NCBI GenBank assembly: GCA_018268015.1
Contig: JAFDXJ010000004.1
Location: 1-64,000, forward strand
Source: Bacteroidota bacterium
GTDB taxonomy: Bacteria > Bacteroidota > Bacteroidia > Chitinophagales > Chitinophagaceae
DNA length: 64,000 bases
Reading direction: 5' to 3'
Shown: positions 33,456 to 41,197 of the stretch, one piece after another
Numbering within the stretch: the first letter of the stretch is position 1
Layout of the letters: each line of letters starts with the position of its first letter
Translations under genes and position numbers: made by a program
Notes under the pieces: model-generated
Told to the model about the DNA's origin: nothing
Seen by the model: only the letters and a program-made list of their open reading frames with translations
Database searches by the model: none

Positions 33456-35858
33456 CTATTCACTTCTCAAACTTTTCACCGGGTTGGCCACCGCTGCTTT
33501 GATTGCCTGGAAAATCACAGTTACAAGCGCTATGAGTATTACTAAAGTACCGGCTGACATAAAAAGCCACCAATTCATCGAAATTCGATATGGATAGTTT
33601 TGAAGCCACTTCGTAACAGCAATCCATGCTGCAGGAATCGCCAGTATCAATGAAATCATAACTAGCTTTACAAAATCTTTAGATAAAGTGGTCACAACTG
33701 ACTGCACAGAAGCTCCCAATACTTTCCTGATACCTATTTCTTTGGTCCTTTTTTCAGTAGATAAAACCGATAAGCCAAACAAACCAATGCAGGAAATAAA
33801 AATAGTGAGGATAGCGCCAAACAACATAATCTGCTTCCACTTAGCTTCAGCTTCATAGTTTTTTAAATTCTGATCATTCATAAAAACATAACTATATGGA
33901 CTTAGCGGAAATAATTGTTTAAAGGTGTTTTGAATATAACTCAAATTTGAGGCTGCCGTGTTGGGTTTTATTTTTATAAAGACCTGGCCATAAGGATTGT
34001 TTTTCTTCATCGTAAAAACCTGCGGTCTTATCATTTTATTCAATGGCTCAAAGTGATAATCTTTCACTACCCCTATGATGGAATATTTTTTATTGTTATA
34101 CCAAAAATTTAAAGTTTGCCCAATGGGGTCTTTCCATCCCGCCTGTTTTACAAAGGATTCATTTACCAAAACCGAGTTAGCCGAATCAGAAGGAAAATCA
34201 GGTGAGAAATTTCTTCCTTTTACTAAGGGGATTTTTAATGTAGGTAAAAATGATTCATCTATTGTTTCATAATCAAACTGCATCGTCGTATCATTGGCTA
34301 ATTTTGCTGCGGTACCCCAACTGCCGCCATTTCTTGGCGCCACACTGATAATATTCGGGTTCTTTAATAATTCATTCTTAAAAAGCCAGGCTTCATCATG
34401 TGATTTAAAGTCTTTCCGAACGAGTACAATATCTGTATCGTCATAACCTAACTTTTCATTGGTTAGAAAATTAAATTGTTGAAAAACCGTAAATGTTGCA
34501 ATGATTAAAAAGGAAGCAAGTGCAAACTGAAAAACAACTAACGATTTCTGTAAATAATTTTTACCCCCAGGATGAAAACGATTATACAATGTTTGCACTG
34601 GCTTATAGCCAGATAACACCATCGCGGGATAAAACCCTGCAAGCAGCGCAGTAATGAGAAAAAGTAAAATATATCCTCCGACAAGTTTTACATCAAATAA
34701 ATAAGAAAGTGCCAGTGTCTTATTCGCAAGAGTGTTAAACACCGGGAGAAATAATTGAACGAAAACAATGGCCAAAACAAATGCAATCACACACAATAAA
34801 AATGATTCTCCCATAAATTGAGCAATGAGTTGTTTTCGACCACCACCAATAACTTTTCTGATACCTATTTCCTTCGCTCTTTTTACCGAACGAGCAATAG
34901 TTAGGTTAATAAAATTGATGCATGCAATCAATAAAATAAACAAAGCAATCCCTGAAAGTATATAGGAATAGATCGGGTTGCTGGCATCTGAAAGGCCATT
35001 ATTTGCCGGAAGGTCAGTACTCATATGCATTGAAAGCATAGGTTGCAGTGAATAAATACTATTCCAGTTTAGTACATCATCTCCAAATTGAGCGCTTAAT
35101 GTTGCTATGGCATCTTTAGAATCTCCATTATAAAACTGATTCATTTTAGATTCAACAGCCGAAATATTTGCCTGTGGATTTAGTACCACAAAGGTGTTCA
35201 GAAAAAAATTGAACCAGTTCGTATTATCAGATGCATCCTCTTTAGATTCCTTAAATGGTAAGAGTATATCAAATTTTATGGAAGAATTTTGTGGGCATTT
35301 TTTTGCAACGGCTGTTACAACATGTGGAACAAAAACACTGTCGTCTTTCAATTGAATAATCTTTCCAACAGCATCCTTTGTGCCAAATTGTTTTTTTGCT
35401 TCATCTTCTGAAATGACAACAGAAGAGGGGTTATTTAAACAGGTAACAGGATTGCCACTCAATAAAGGAAAAGAAAACACTTCAAAGAAAGTAGAATCTA
35501 CATACAGCAAGTCCTTATCTTTTACTTCAGCACCCTGTTTCATATTTACATTACCACTTTGTACGCGTACATAATATTTAATATCAGTAATATTTTGTGC
35601 AAAACGCGGGCCTTGTAAAAAACCGGTATTTGGGTCTTTTGTTCCTTTCACTCCATTCTTATCAAGCTCCTGTCTTGTAATACGGTAGATGTTATGTACA
35701 TTACTATGAAAACGGTCATAGCTTACTTCATCTTTTACATATAAGATAATGAGCATGGCACAGGCAAGCCCAATACTTAATCCTGCAATATTGATAACAG
35801 AATAAATTTTATTTCTTGCGAGATTTCTGTAGGCTATTTTCATGTAATTTCTAAGCAT
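33456..35858 (-). CDS. MacB-like ABC transporter permease, first of five
   Basis: 800 residues, the permease nearest the ATPase gene. It starts YMKIAYRNLARNKIYSVINIAGLSIG with a first helix at about 20-42. The other FtsX helices lie at about 285-415, 430-450 and 680-790. Coupling segments are KRAKEIGIRKVIGGGRKQL and KRTKEIGIRKVLGASVQS. The distance to the ATPase gene is 147 bases, the longest spacer between the permeases and ATPase, so an internal promoter there is possible, although no TAnnTTTG site was found. Same domain plan as its four paralogs. Confidence 0.9.
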   Translation of the reverse strand: MLRNYMKIAYRNLARNKIYSVINIAGLSIGLACAMLIILYVKDEVSYDRFHSNVHNIYRITRQELDKNGVKGTKDPNTGFLQGPRFAQNITDIKYYVRVQSGNVNMKQGAEVKDKDLLYVDSTFFEVFSFPLLSGNPVTCLNNPSSVVISEDEAKKQFGTKDAVGKIIQLKDDSVFVPHVVTAVAKKCPQNSSIKFDILLPFKESKEDASDNTNWFNFFLNTFVVLNPQANISAVESKMNQFYNGDSKDAIATLSAQFGDDVLNWNSIYSLQPMLSMHMSTDLPANNGLSDASNPIYSYILSGIALFILLIACINFINLTIARSVKRAKEIGIRKVIGGGRKQLIAQFMGESFLLCVIAFVLAIVFVQLFLPVFNTLANKTLALSYLFDVKLVGGYILLFLITALLAGFYPAMVLSGYKPVQTLYNRFHPGGKNYLQKSLVVFQFALASFLIIATFTVFQQFNFLTNEKLGYDDTDIVLVRKDFKSHDEAWLFKNELLKNPNIISVAPRNGGSWGTAAKLANDTTMQFDYETIDESFLPTLKIPLVKGRNFSPDFPSDSANSVLVNESFVKQAGWKDPIGQTLNFWYNNKKYSIIGVVKDYHFEPLNKMIRPQVFTMKKNNPYGQVFIKIKPNTAASNLSYIQNTFKQLFPLSPYSYVFMNDQNLKNYEAEAKWKQIMLFGAILTIFISCIGLFGLSVLSTEKRTKEIGIRKVLGASVQSVVTTLSKDFVKLVMISLILAIPAAWIAVTKWLQNYPYRISMNWWLFMSAGTLVILIALVTVIFQAIKAAVANPVKSLRSE

Positions 35859-36005
35859 AATTCCTATTTTTTAAAATGAATTTTAAAAATGCTGCTCCAC
35901 TAGAATAGCTATTAGTAACACAAATTCGTGCTGCCAGTACAATTTTCATGAATACCGAATGCAAACCTTTAAATCAGAATAAAAGCCCGAATAATTTGAA
36001 AAAAA

Positions 36006-36683
36006 TTAAACCAGTATATTTTCCGTAACCGTTTGTCCATCGAGCATACGGATAATGCGATGGCTGTAACGGGCGTCGTGTTCGCTATGTGTAACCATGA
36101 TGATGGTGGTTCCCTGTTCATTTAATTCGGTTAATAATTGCATCACTTCATTTCCATTGGAAGAATCCAGGTTACCGGTTGGTTCATCGGCCAAAATCAA
36201 TTTCGGATTGTTCACGACGGCTCTGGCTACTGCCACCCGTTGTTGCTGACCTCCGGATAGTTGTTGCGGGTAATGATTTCGACGATGCATGATCTGCATT
36301 TTATCTAAAACTTTTTCCACTCTTTCTTTTCTTTCAGTTCCTTTAACGCCAAGATAAATAAGAGGCAGCTCCACATTTTCAAAGACCGTTAATTCATCAA
36401 TCAGATTAAAACTCTGGAAAACAAATCCGATATTGCGTTTGCGCAGATCGGCTCTTTTCCTTTCATTGAAGTGAGCGACTTCAATACCATTAAAAAGAAA
36501 ACTGCCACCATCCGGGTCATCCAATAACCCGAGAATATTTAATAAGGTAGATTTTCCACAGCCTGAAGGGCCCATGACTGCTACAAATTCGCCATCATTT
36601 ACGTTAAATGTCAACTTATTTAAAGCAACCGTTTCTACTTCTTCAGTTCTGTAAATTTTTTCCAGGTCTTTGATTTTTATCAT
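36006..36683 (-). CDS. ABC transporter ATP-binding protein (MacB/LolD type)
   Basis: 225 residues, a single nucleotide-binding domain of the LolD/MacB subgroup. Walker A GPSGCGKST is at 38-46, the signature LSGGQ at 142-146, Walker B LILADEPTG at 162-170 and the switch histidine H199 in MVTHS. It is the only ATPase of the cluster, so it presumably serves all five permeases as alternative partners, or a subset of them. It lies downstream of the adaptor gene and upstream of the permease array on the same strand. Confidence 0.95.
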   Translation of the reverse strand: MIKIKDLEKIYRTEEVETVALNKLTFNVNDGEFVAVMGPSGCGKSTLLNILGLLDDPDGGSFLFNGIEVAHFNERKRADLRKRNIGFVFQSFNLIDELTVFENVELPLIYLGVKGTERKERVEKVLDKMQIMHRRNHYPQQLSGGQQQRVAVARAVVNNPKLILADEPTGNLDSSNGNEVMQLLTELNEQGTTIIMVTHSEHDARYSHRIIRMLDGQTVTENILV

Positions 36684-36704
36684 GTGAGTTTTTTTAAAAT
36701 GGGT

Positions 36705-36881
36705 TTATAAATTATAGATTTTAGAATAAAAAGGGGAAAATGAGAAATCATCTTCGGGCAAAAAAATTTTATTCCCTCTTGTAAAAGCGCATGTTGCAGG
36801 CCGTCGATCGCGGGTATGGAAAAATGATTCTAATAACACCGTCCCAAAAAATACCAGTAAGAAGATCAGTAAAATTTTCAT
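36705..36881 (-). CDS. Possible small membrane or secreted peptide between adaptor and ATPase genes
   Basis: A 58-codon frame with ATG at 36881. A strongly hydrophobic start (MKILLIFLLVFFGTVLLESFF) is followed by a polar tail with RDRRPATCAFTRG. It lies on the operon strand in a 267-base gap. The hydrophobic start is compatible with a signal anchor, but no family is recognised and the length is near what chance allows. Treat as tentative. Confidence 0.3.
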   Translation of the reverse strand: MKILLIFLLVFFGTVLLESFFHTRDRRPATCAFTRGNKIFLPEDDFSFSPFYSKIYNL

Positions 36882-36950
36882 ATGCTCATCTGATAAAAGA
36901 TTATACATTCTGAAATAGATATTTTCATATCTATTGTCAAAACAATTTTG

Positions 36951-38207
36951 TTATGGCTCTTTCAAAACTAATTCGTCCATATCGCCATAGTTTTCATAAC
37001 TGCTCGTTACCACCTTATCACCCGGTTGCAAACCGGAAAGTACTTCATAGAAATCAGGGTTTTGCCTTCCCAATTGTATATCCGCTTTAAATGCTTTTGT
37101 GCCATCTTTAGAAATTTTATAGATCCAGTTTCCGCCAGTTTTTTCATAAAAGCCACCTCTTGGCAAGAGCAATGCCTGTGTTTCATCACTTAAGGCGAGG
37201 CGAATTTGTAAATTCTGCCCTCTGCGAATACCGGTTGGCACATTCCCTATGAATTCCATATCTACCTGGAAGGTTCCATTTGTTACCTGTGTATATACTT
37301 TTTTAATTTCTAAATGAAAGGTTGAATCTGCAAAAGTAAAATCGCCTTTCAAGCCGGTATAAATGCGTGAAATATAGTGTTCATCAATGTTTACGCGTAC
37401 CTTAAAGCCTCCTAAGACATCTATCTGGCCCAGGCGTTCTCCTTTATTTTTGGACTGGCCTATTTCAGCATCCAGTGAGGTCAGCTGACCATCCACCGGT
37501 GCCCGGACAACCAGGTCACCTACTTTTTGCCGCATGACATTCAAAGCATTCTGAGAGCCTTCAAACGATTGCCTGGATTGGGTTAATTGCTGTTCATTAG
37601 AAACGGAATCCTGTTGCAATATTTGGTCCGTCAGTTTCTTCTTTTGCAAATAATAGTTATAGTCATTTAATGCCTTTTGATATTCTTGTGAACCAATGGC
37701 TTTTTGATCCAATAATTTTTTATCCAGATTATAAATCCGTTCTGCTTCTTTTAATTCACTTTCTACATCGGTCATTTGATTTAATTTATTCACCGTGTTT
37801 TGTTGAGCTGCATTTTTGGAAATTTGCATTTGGGTAAGCAGGTTATAAACATTTGTTTGTTGAGTTACGAGCCCTAATTGTAAGTCGGTATTTGACAAGC
37901 GAAGAATCGGCTGTCCTTTTTTCATGATGGCTCCATCATCCACAAACTTCTCTTCTACCCTACCGCCTTCAATGGCATCCAAGTAAATGGTTGTTTGTGG
38001 CAATACAATTCCGTTCACGGGTATAAATTCCTGGAATGTTCCCTTTTTAATTTCACTGATGGTTATGCGTTCTGTATCTACATTCAGTTTACTATTTCCG
38101 GAAGTGTAATAGTAACTTGCAGCTATCAGAATTACGAGGAGAATGATGCCGGTGATTGTAAAAATTCTTTTTTTATTCCACTTACTTTTTTGAATAACCC
38201 TATCCAT
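36951..38207 (-). CDS. Periplasmic adaptor (membrane fusion) protein, HlyD/MacA family
   Basis: 418 residues. An N-terminal inner-membrane anchor (about 14-34) leads to a biotinyl-lipoyl-like half (about 60-110), a long helical hairpin rich in Gln, Asn and Lys (about 112-230), the second lipoyl half (VGDLVVRAPVDGQL), and beta-barrel and membrane-proximal domains (YEVLSGLQPGDKVVTSSYENYG). Such adaptors join an inner-membrane ABC or RND exporter to an outer-membrane channel. It is the first gene of the ABC array. No TolC-like gene is in this window, so the exit channel must be encoded elsewhere. Confidence 0.92.
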   Translation of the reverse strand: MDRVIQKSKWNKKRIFTITGIILLVILIAASYYYTSGNSKLNVDTERITISEIKKGTFQEFIPVNGIVLPQTTIYLDAIEGGRVEEKFVDDGAIMKKGQPILRLSNTDLQLGLVTQQTNVYNLLTQMQISKNAAQQNTVNKLNQMTDVESELKEAERIYNLDKKLLDQKAIGSQEYQKALNDYNYYLQKKKLTDQILQQDSVSNEQQLTQSRQSFEGSQNALNVMRQKVGDLVVRAPVDGQLTSLDAEIGQSKNKGERLGQIDVLGGFKVRVNIDEHYISRIYTGLKGDFTFADSTFHLEIKKVYTQVTNGTFQVDMEFIGNVPTGIRRGQNLQIRLALSDETQALLLPRGGFYEKTGGNWIYKISKDGTKAFKADIQLGRQNPDFYEVLSGLQPGDKVVTSSYENYGDMDELVLKEP

Positions 38208-38279
38208 AGAGGTTCTTTTTATTTGACAAATTTGGCTATGAGGACACTAACTAACACGTACAATTTCATGCCATTACCT

Positions 38280-38302
38280 AAATGCTTGTTTTTCAGGCAT
38301 TT
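38280..38302 (-). promoter_or_regulatory. Hairpin in the leader region of the adaptor gene
   Basis: AAATGCTTG (38280-38288) pairs with CAGGCATTT (38294-38302) around a five-base loop, nine pairs with one G-U. It lies between the 18-bp motif pair and the adaptor ATG. No U run follows on either strand, so it is not a terminator. It may be a leader structure or a dyad for protein binding. Confidence 0.35.
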
Positions 38303-38324
38303 TGTATAATGAGGTAGAAATAAG

Positions 38325-38364
38325 TGTACGGATTTGATACAATTTGCGTGCGTTATTGATACAA
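38325..38364. promoter_or_regulatory. Paired 18-bp motif upstream of the ABC operon (pair A)
   Basis: Copy 1, TGTACGGATTTGATACAA, is at 38325-38342. A weaker copy, CGTGCGTTATTGATACAA (13 of 18 identical), is at 38347-38364. They start 22 bases apart. Each has a TGTA ... TACA partial dyad. The same motif occurs as a pair with the same 22-base step at 38744-38783. Two helical turns of spacing suggest a dimeric or tandem-bound regulator. Confidence 0.55.
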
Positions 38365-38380
38365 GAATAACATTGACTAA

Positions 38381-38572
38381 TTACAGAAATCTCCGGGTTC
38401 TTTGAGTATATTTTTTACTTTTTTGAATATTCCATAAATCGGCTACACAAAAATGCTTTTCTACAGGCTTATTCAAATGATAAGCAATGGTTTCTTTCAC
38501 TTCACTAGTAAGTTGGCTGATTTCTTTTGCATTCAGGTTCGCAAGAATGGCAAAGTTTGATTTGAATTTCAT
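38381..38572 (-). CDS. Small conserved-looking protein with DLWNIQ motif
   Basis: 63 residues from an ATG. The C-terminal half, FCVADLWNIQKSKKYTQRTRRFL, matches a pattern I recall in many very short Bacteroidota proteins ending in an aromatic-DLWNIQ-basic tail. The function is unknown. The N-terminal half (ANLNAKEISQLTSEVKETIAYHL) is helical and polar. It sits between the two 18-bp motif pairs and upstream of the ABC operon on the same strand. A regulatory or leader-type role for that operon is imaginable but not shown. Confidence 0.6.
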   Translation of the reverse strand: MKFKSNFAILANLNAKEISQLTSEVKETIAYHLNKPVEKHFCVADLWNIQKSKKYTQRTRRFL

Positions 38573-38698
38573 AATTTTTATTTTTATGGATTTGATAATT
38601 TGTGTGATGGCTTATACGAAGCTTTCCACTTTTTGTTACAGTATTTTTTATTTTTAAAATACTCTTATCAGTAGATATACAAAGCTGTGCCAATAATA

Positions 38699-38721
38699 AA
38701 ACCCTTTATGGTAAAGGGTTT
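38699..38721 (-). terminator. Rho-independent terminator after the HU-CCDC81 operon
   Basis: A ten-pair stem AAACCCTTTA (38699-38708) and TAAAGGGTTT (38712-38721) around a three-base loop. Read on the minus strand it is followed by a T-rich stretch (TTATTATT). It would end the TPR / barrel / HU transcript. Confidence 0.75.
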
Positions 38722-38743
38722 CAGCATTTATGCATTTCCGGGA

Positions 38744-38783
38744 TGTACGGTTTTGATACAATCATTGTACGGAAATTATACAA
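38744..38783. promoter_or_regulatory. Paired 18-bp motif (pair B)
   Basis: TGTACGGTTTTGATACAA at 38744-38761 and TGTACGGAAATTATACAA at 38766-38783, again with starts exactly 22 bases apart. They lie between the HU-CCDC81 stop and its terminator, upstream of the small DLWNIQ gene. The sequence matches pair A some 400 bases away. Bound protein is unknown; two-component or LytTR-like regulators often use such direct-repeat spacing (general knowledge). Confidence 0.55.
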
Positions 38784-38855
38784 TTCATGCACAAAACGAA
38801 ATCCTTTTGTAGTATAAAAGAGGGAGCCTTTTAAGATGAAAACAATAGATCTTTT

Positions 38856-39482
38856 TTAAGCAGATGTATTCATTGCAAAATAATAAAAAGCAATAGCGGC
38901 AATACCGATCACTGCTAGCAAAATGGCAGCAATCCACCACTTTTCCTTTTTTACATCACGCTGAAGAATTTCCTTCATTTGCTCGGATGTTTTTTCCTCT
39001 TCACCAACACGAACAGCATGTGATGCATTTTCTCTTATTACCTGCTCTACAGGAAGCGCTTCAAAATATTTATTGGATGTAAAGGCATTCTCCAGTACAA
39101 TATCTTGCTCATTCTTTTTTAAAACGCCTAAGCCGGGTAAATCATAAAAGCCATCCTTTTCAAGATGGGATTTCACAAAAGCTGAATATTGCTCCAATTC
39201 AGCTAGTGAACGATCTTCCGGCATATTGAGATAATGAGATAAAAAAGAAGGAAAATCCTGTTGATCGGCAATAAGCGTATGTGATTCATTCACATTTTGA
39301 GAAGAAGCCGGCTCTGTACCCGATTTTTCTTCGGTGGAAAAAATAATAGATTTTTCCGGAGGGTAAATGATTTTATTAATAAAATCCAGCCGGGCATTTT
39401 GGGATATCAGTTCAAACTTTCCTATCCCTGGCAAATGAAAACTTTTATTTTTATCGAGATAACGAATAAATATTTCGTGCAT
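38856..39482 (-). CDS. Membrane-anchored HU-CCDC81 domain protein
   Basis: 208 residues. Two copies of a short fold related to DNA-binding HU, as in the bacterial CCDC81-type HU domains, are visible from FIRYLDKNKSFHLPGIGKFEL (about 6-26) and AFVKSHLEKDGFYDLPGLGVL (about 101-121), with the repeated LPGxG signature. A single membrane helix lies at 182-204, and the protein ends four residues later. Many relatives carry a C-terminal SPOR peptidoglycan-binding domain after the helix; here it is absent. The ATG lies one base after the stop of the outer-membrane barrel gene, so translation is coupled. The role in the envelope is unknown. Confidence 0.8.
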   Translation of the reverse strand: MHEIFIRYLDKNKSFHLPGIGKFELISQNARLDFINKIIYPPEKSIIFSTEEKSGTEPASSQNVNESHTLIADQQDFPSFLSHYLNMPEDRSLAELEQYSAFVKSHLEKDGFYDLPGLGVLKKNEQDIVLENAFTSNKYFEALPVEQVIRENASHAVRVGEEEKTSEQMKEILQRDVKKEKWWIAAILLAVIGIAAIAFYYFAMNTSA

Positions 39483-39483
39483 A

Positions 39484-41190
39484 TTATTTTGTTAAGCCTA
39501 ATTGAGAAAATGAATAAATAACGCCTGCCTGTACATTAAATCCTAAAACAGGATATTGATTCCATTGTTGGTATTTATTATTAAACAAATTATTCAATTG
39601 TACCCAGGCATTTAACTTTGGCAAAATAGTAAATTCTACGCCGGCATTCAAATCTATGGCCGGATCGAGCTTACGGCTTTCTTTCATGGCATCCAAATAA
39701 GGGGCGCCATCCTGGAAAAAAATATCTCCTTTCACCAGAAAATCTTTAAATATCTGCCAGCGTAATGTGCCTGTCAATTGAAATGGCGTAAGTCCCCATG
39801 CTTTATCATTGATTTCCAAACCACTGTATTGATTAAAAGTTGCGGCTGCCAATAAAGAAAGTTTTTCCTGCCAGGTATAGCCCAATTCACCATGCAAGCG
39901 AATACCTTTCATGGTAGATTCATTGATTACTTGAAATGATCTTCCGGTCATTGTATCATTCAGGAATAATGGTTGATTATTATACTTAATAAATGACACT
40001 TTAGCATTATAGGTAAAATGACTTCCTGCAGACCCTTTAAATCCTGCATATTGCTCAGACATTCTTGTATTCAATAAGTTGGTGGGTTGTTGTATCCAGG
40101 GATTTAGGCCTGCTAAATATTCATAAGTGGTTTTATTGAAATAACCAATCCAGCCGGCAAGCAAAATAAATCTTTCGTCATTGATTTTTGCTTCAGCGCT
40201 GAAATCAGGCAACATGGAAAAAACCTGGTTGTCCCAGGCAGGTTTTAATCCTGCATTCAAAATAAAATTGGGCGTCTTGAATTTTAATGAGGGCGTGAGA
40301 TAATACAGGTTATTATTGCTGGTAGTAGTATCCCCTTTGAAAGAAGTGATATCAGCCGTTAAGCCAAGATCAAAAGAAAATATTTTTCCAAATGATTTAG
40401 ACAGGGGCGCCTGAATGATAAAATTGGTTTCAGCACCATGATGGTTATCAGAAAATAAATCGAGGGACAGGGAAGGATTATAGGAAATATTGGCTGCATT
40501 AATCGTTTTATTACGAACACCTACCTTAGCTCCAAAACTGCTGAAGCGCTGGCGTAACTGGTCTTTGGTGAAAGTAAGTGTATCAGGCCGGAATCCATAT
40601 TCATATTGTGTGTTACCATCATAATGGAGCTGACCCATCCATTCCTGTGTATTTTTTTCATTGTTAAAAATCCCGATGGCATTCAAACCCGTTTTACTTG
40701 CTTGTTGAAAAGGCAAAGGGCCTTTGGAAGAAGTATATTTCCCAAAAACATTTAACATGGAATGGACCCCATCTCCCATAGAAATTCCTGCTTGTAAATA
40801 AGGCGTCGTAAAATTCCCATAGCCAACTTTCACAAAATTGGAATTTTCCCAATGTACAATAGAATCAATAGAAGCAGCCAATGGTCTTAATGATGGGGAT
40901 TCATAAGTAAAAAATAAATTCTGCGCAGGTACATGATATTGCAACAATGGTCTGTCTGTATCAGGTATTGGCGCCCCGGCGCTGAAATTTATTTTGGCTG
41001 ATTTTTTTAATGAAGGCGTGAATGCCGAAGTAACGATAACCGTTTTTTGTGGTATGGTATCCTTTCCATTTTTATTTACAGCCTGTGAAGAACTGCGTTG
41101 GCGGTCCTGTGCAATAATTAATCCCGGAATAAAAAGGAAAAGGAAAAGTGAACTATATTTATGCATTGTTCTTTTTTTCTGTTGAATCAT
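39484..41190 (-). CDS. Outer-membrane beta-barrel protein, TonB-dependent-receptor-like, no plug
   Basis: 568 residues. A signal peptide (YSSLFLFLFIPGLIIAQ) is followed by a short linker (VIVTSAFTPSLKKSAKINF) reminiscent of the start of TonB-receptor-like proteins, then alternating amphipathic strands to the end, including the terminal LGFNVQAGVIYSF strand typical of barrels. No carboxypeptidase-like or plug domain was seen. WVQLNNLFNNKYQQWNQYPVLG matches the last strands of TonB-dependent receptors. The start may be ATG 41190 or 41166 (MHKYSS). It is the middle gene of an operon, 7 bases after the TPR gene. The ligand is unknown. Confidence 0.8.
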   Translation of the reverse strand: MIQQKKRTMHKYSSLFLFLFIPGLIIAQDRQRSSSQAVNKNGKDTIPQKTVIVTSAFTPSLKKSAKINFSAGAPIPDTDRPLLQYHVPAQNLFFTYESPSLRPLAASIDSIVHWENSNFVKVGYGNFTTPYLQAGISMGDGVHSMLNVFGKYTSSKGPLPFQQASKTGLNAIGIFNNEKNTQEWMGQLHYDGNTQYEYGFRPDTLTFTKDQLRQRFSSFGAKVGVRNKTINAANISYNPSLSLDLFSDNHHGAETNFIIQAPLSKSFGKIFSFDLGLTADITSFKGDTTTSNNNLYYLTPSLKFKTPNFILNAGLKPAWDNQVFSMLPDFSAEAKINDERFILLAGWIGYFNKTTYEYLAGLNPWIQQPTNLLNTRMSEQYAGFKGSAGSHFTYNAKVSFIKYNNQPLFLNDTMTGRSFQVINESTMKGIRLHGELGYTWQEKLSLLAAATFNQYSGLEINDKAWGLTPFQLTGTLRWQIFKDFLVKGDIFFQDGAPYLDAMKESRKLDPAIDLNAGVEFTILPKLNAWVQLNNLFNNKYQQWNQYPVLGFNVQAGVIYSFSQLGLTK

Positions 41191-41197
41191 TTAATGG

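Noticed and set aside
38208..38260. A possible sigma-54 promoter (TGGCATG...TTGTA on the minus strand) before the adaptor gene
   Set aside because: The GG to GC spacing is off by one and the -12 GC is missing, so it does not meet the consensus.
38505..38693. A 62-codon minus-strand frame overlapping the DLWNIQ small gene
   Set aside because: It overlaps a more convincing small gene in another frame and spans an AT-rich leader; no recognisable features.
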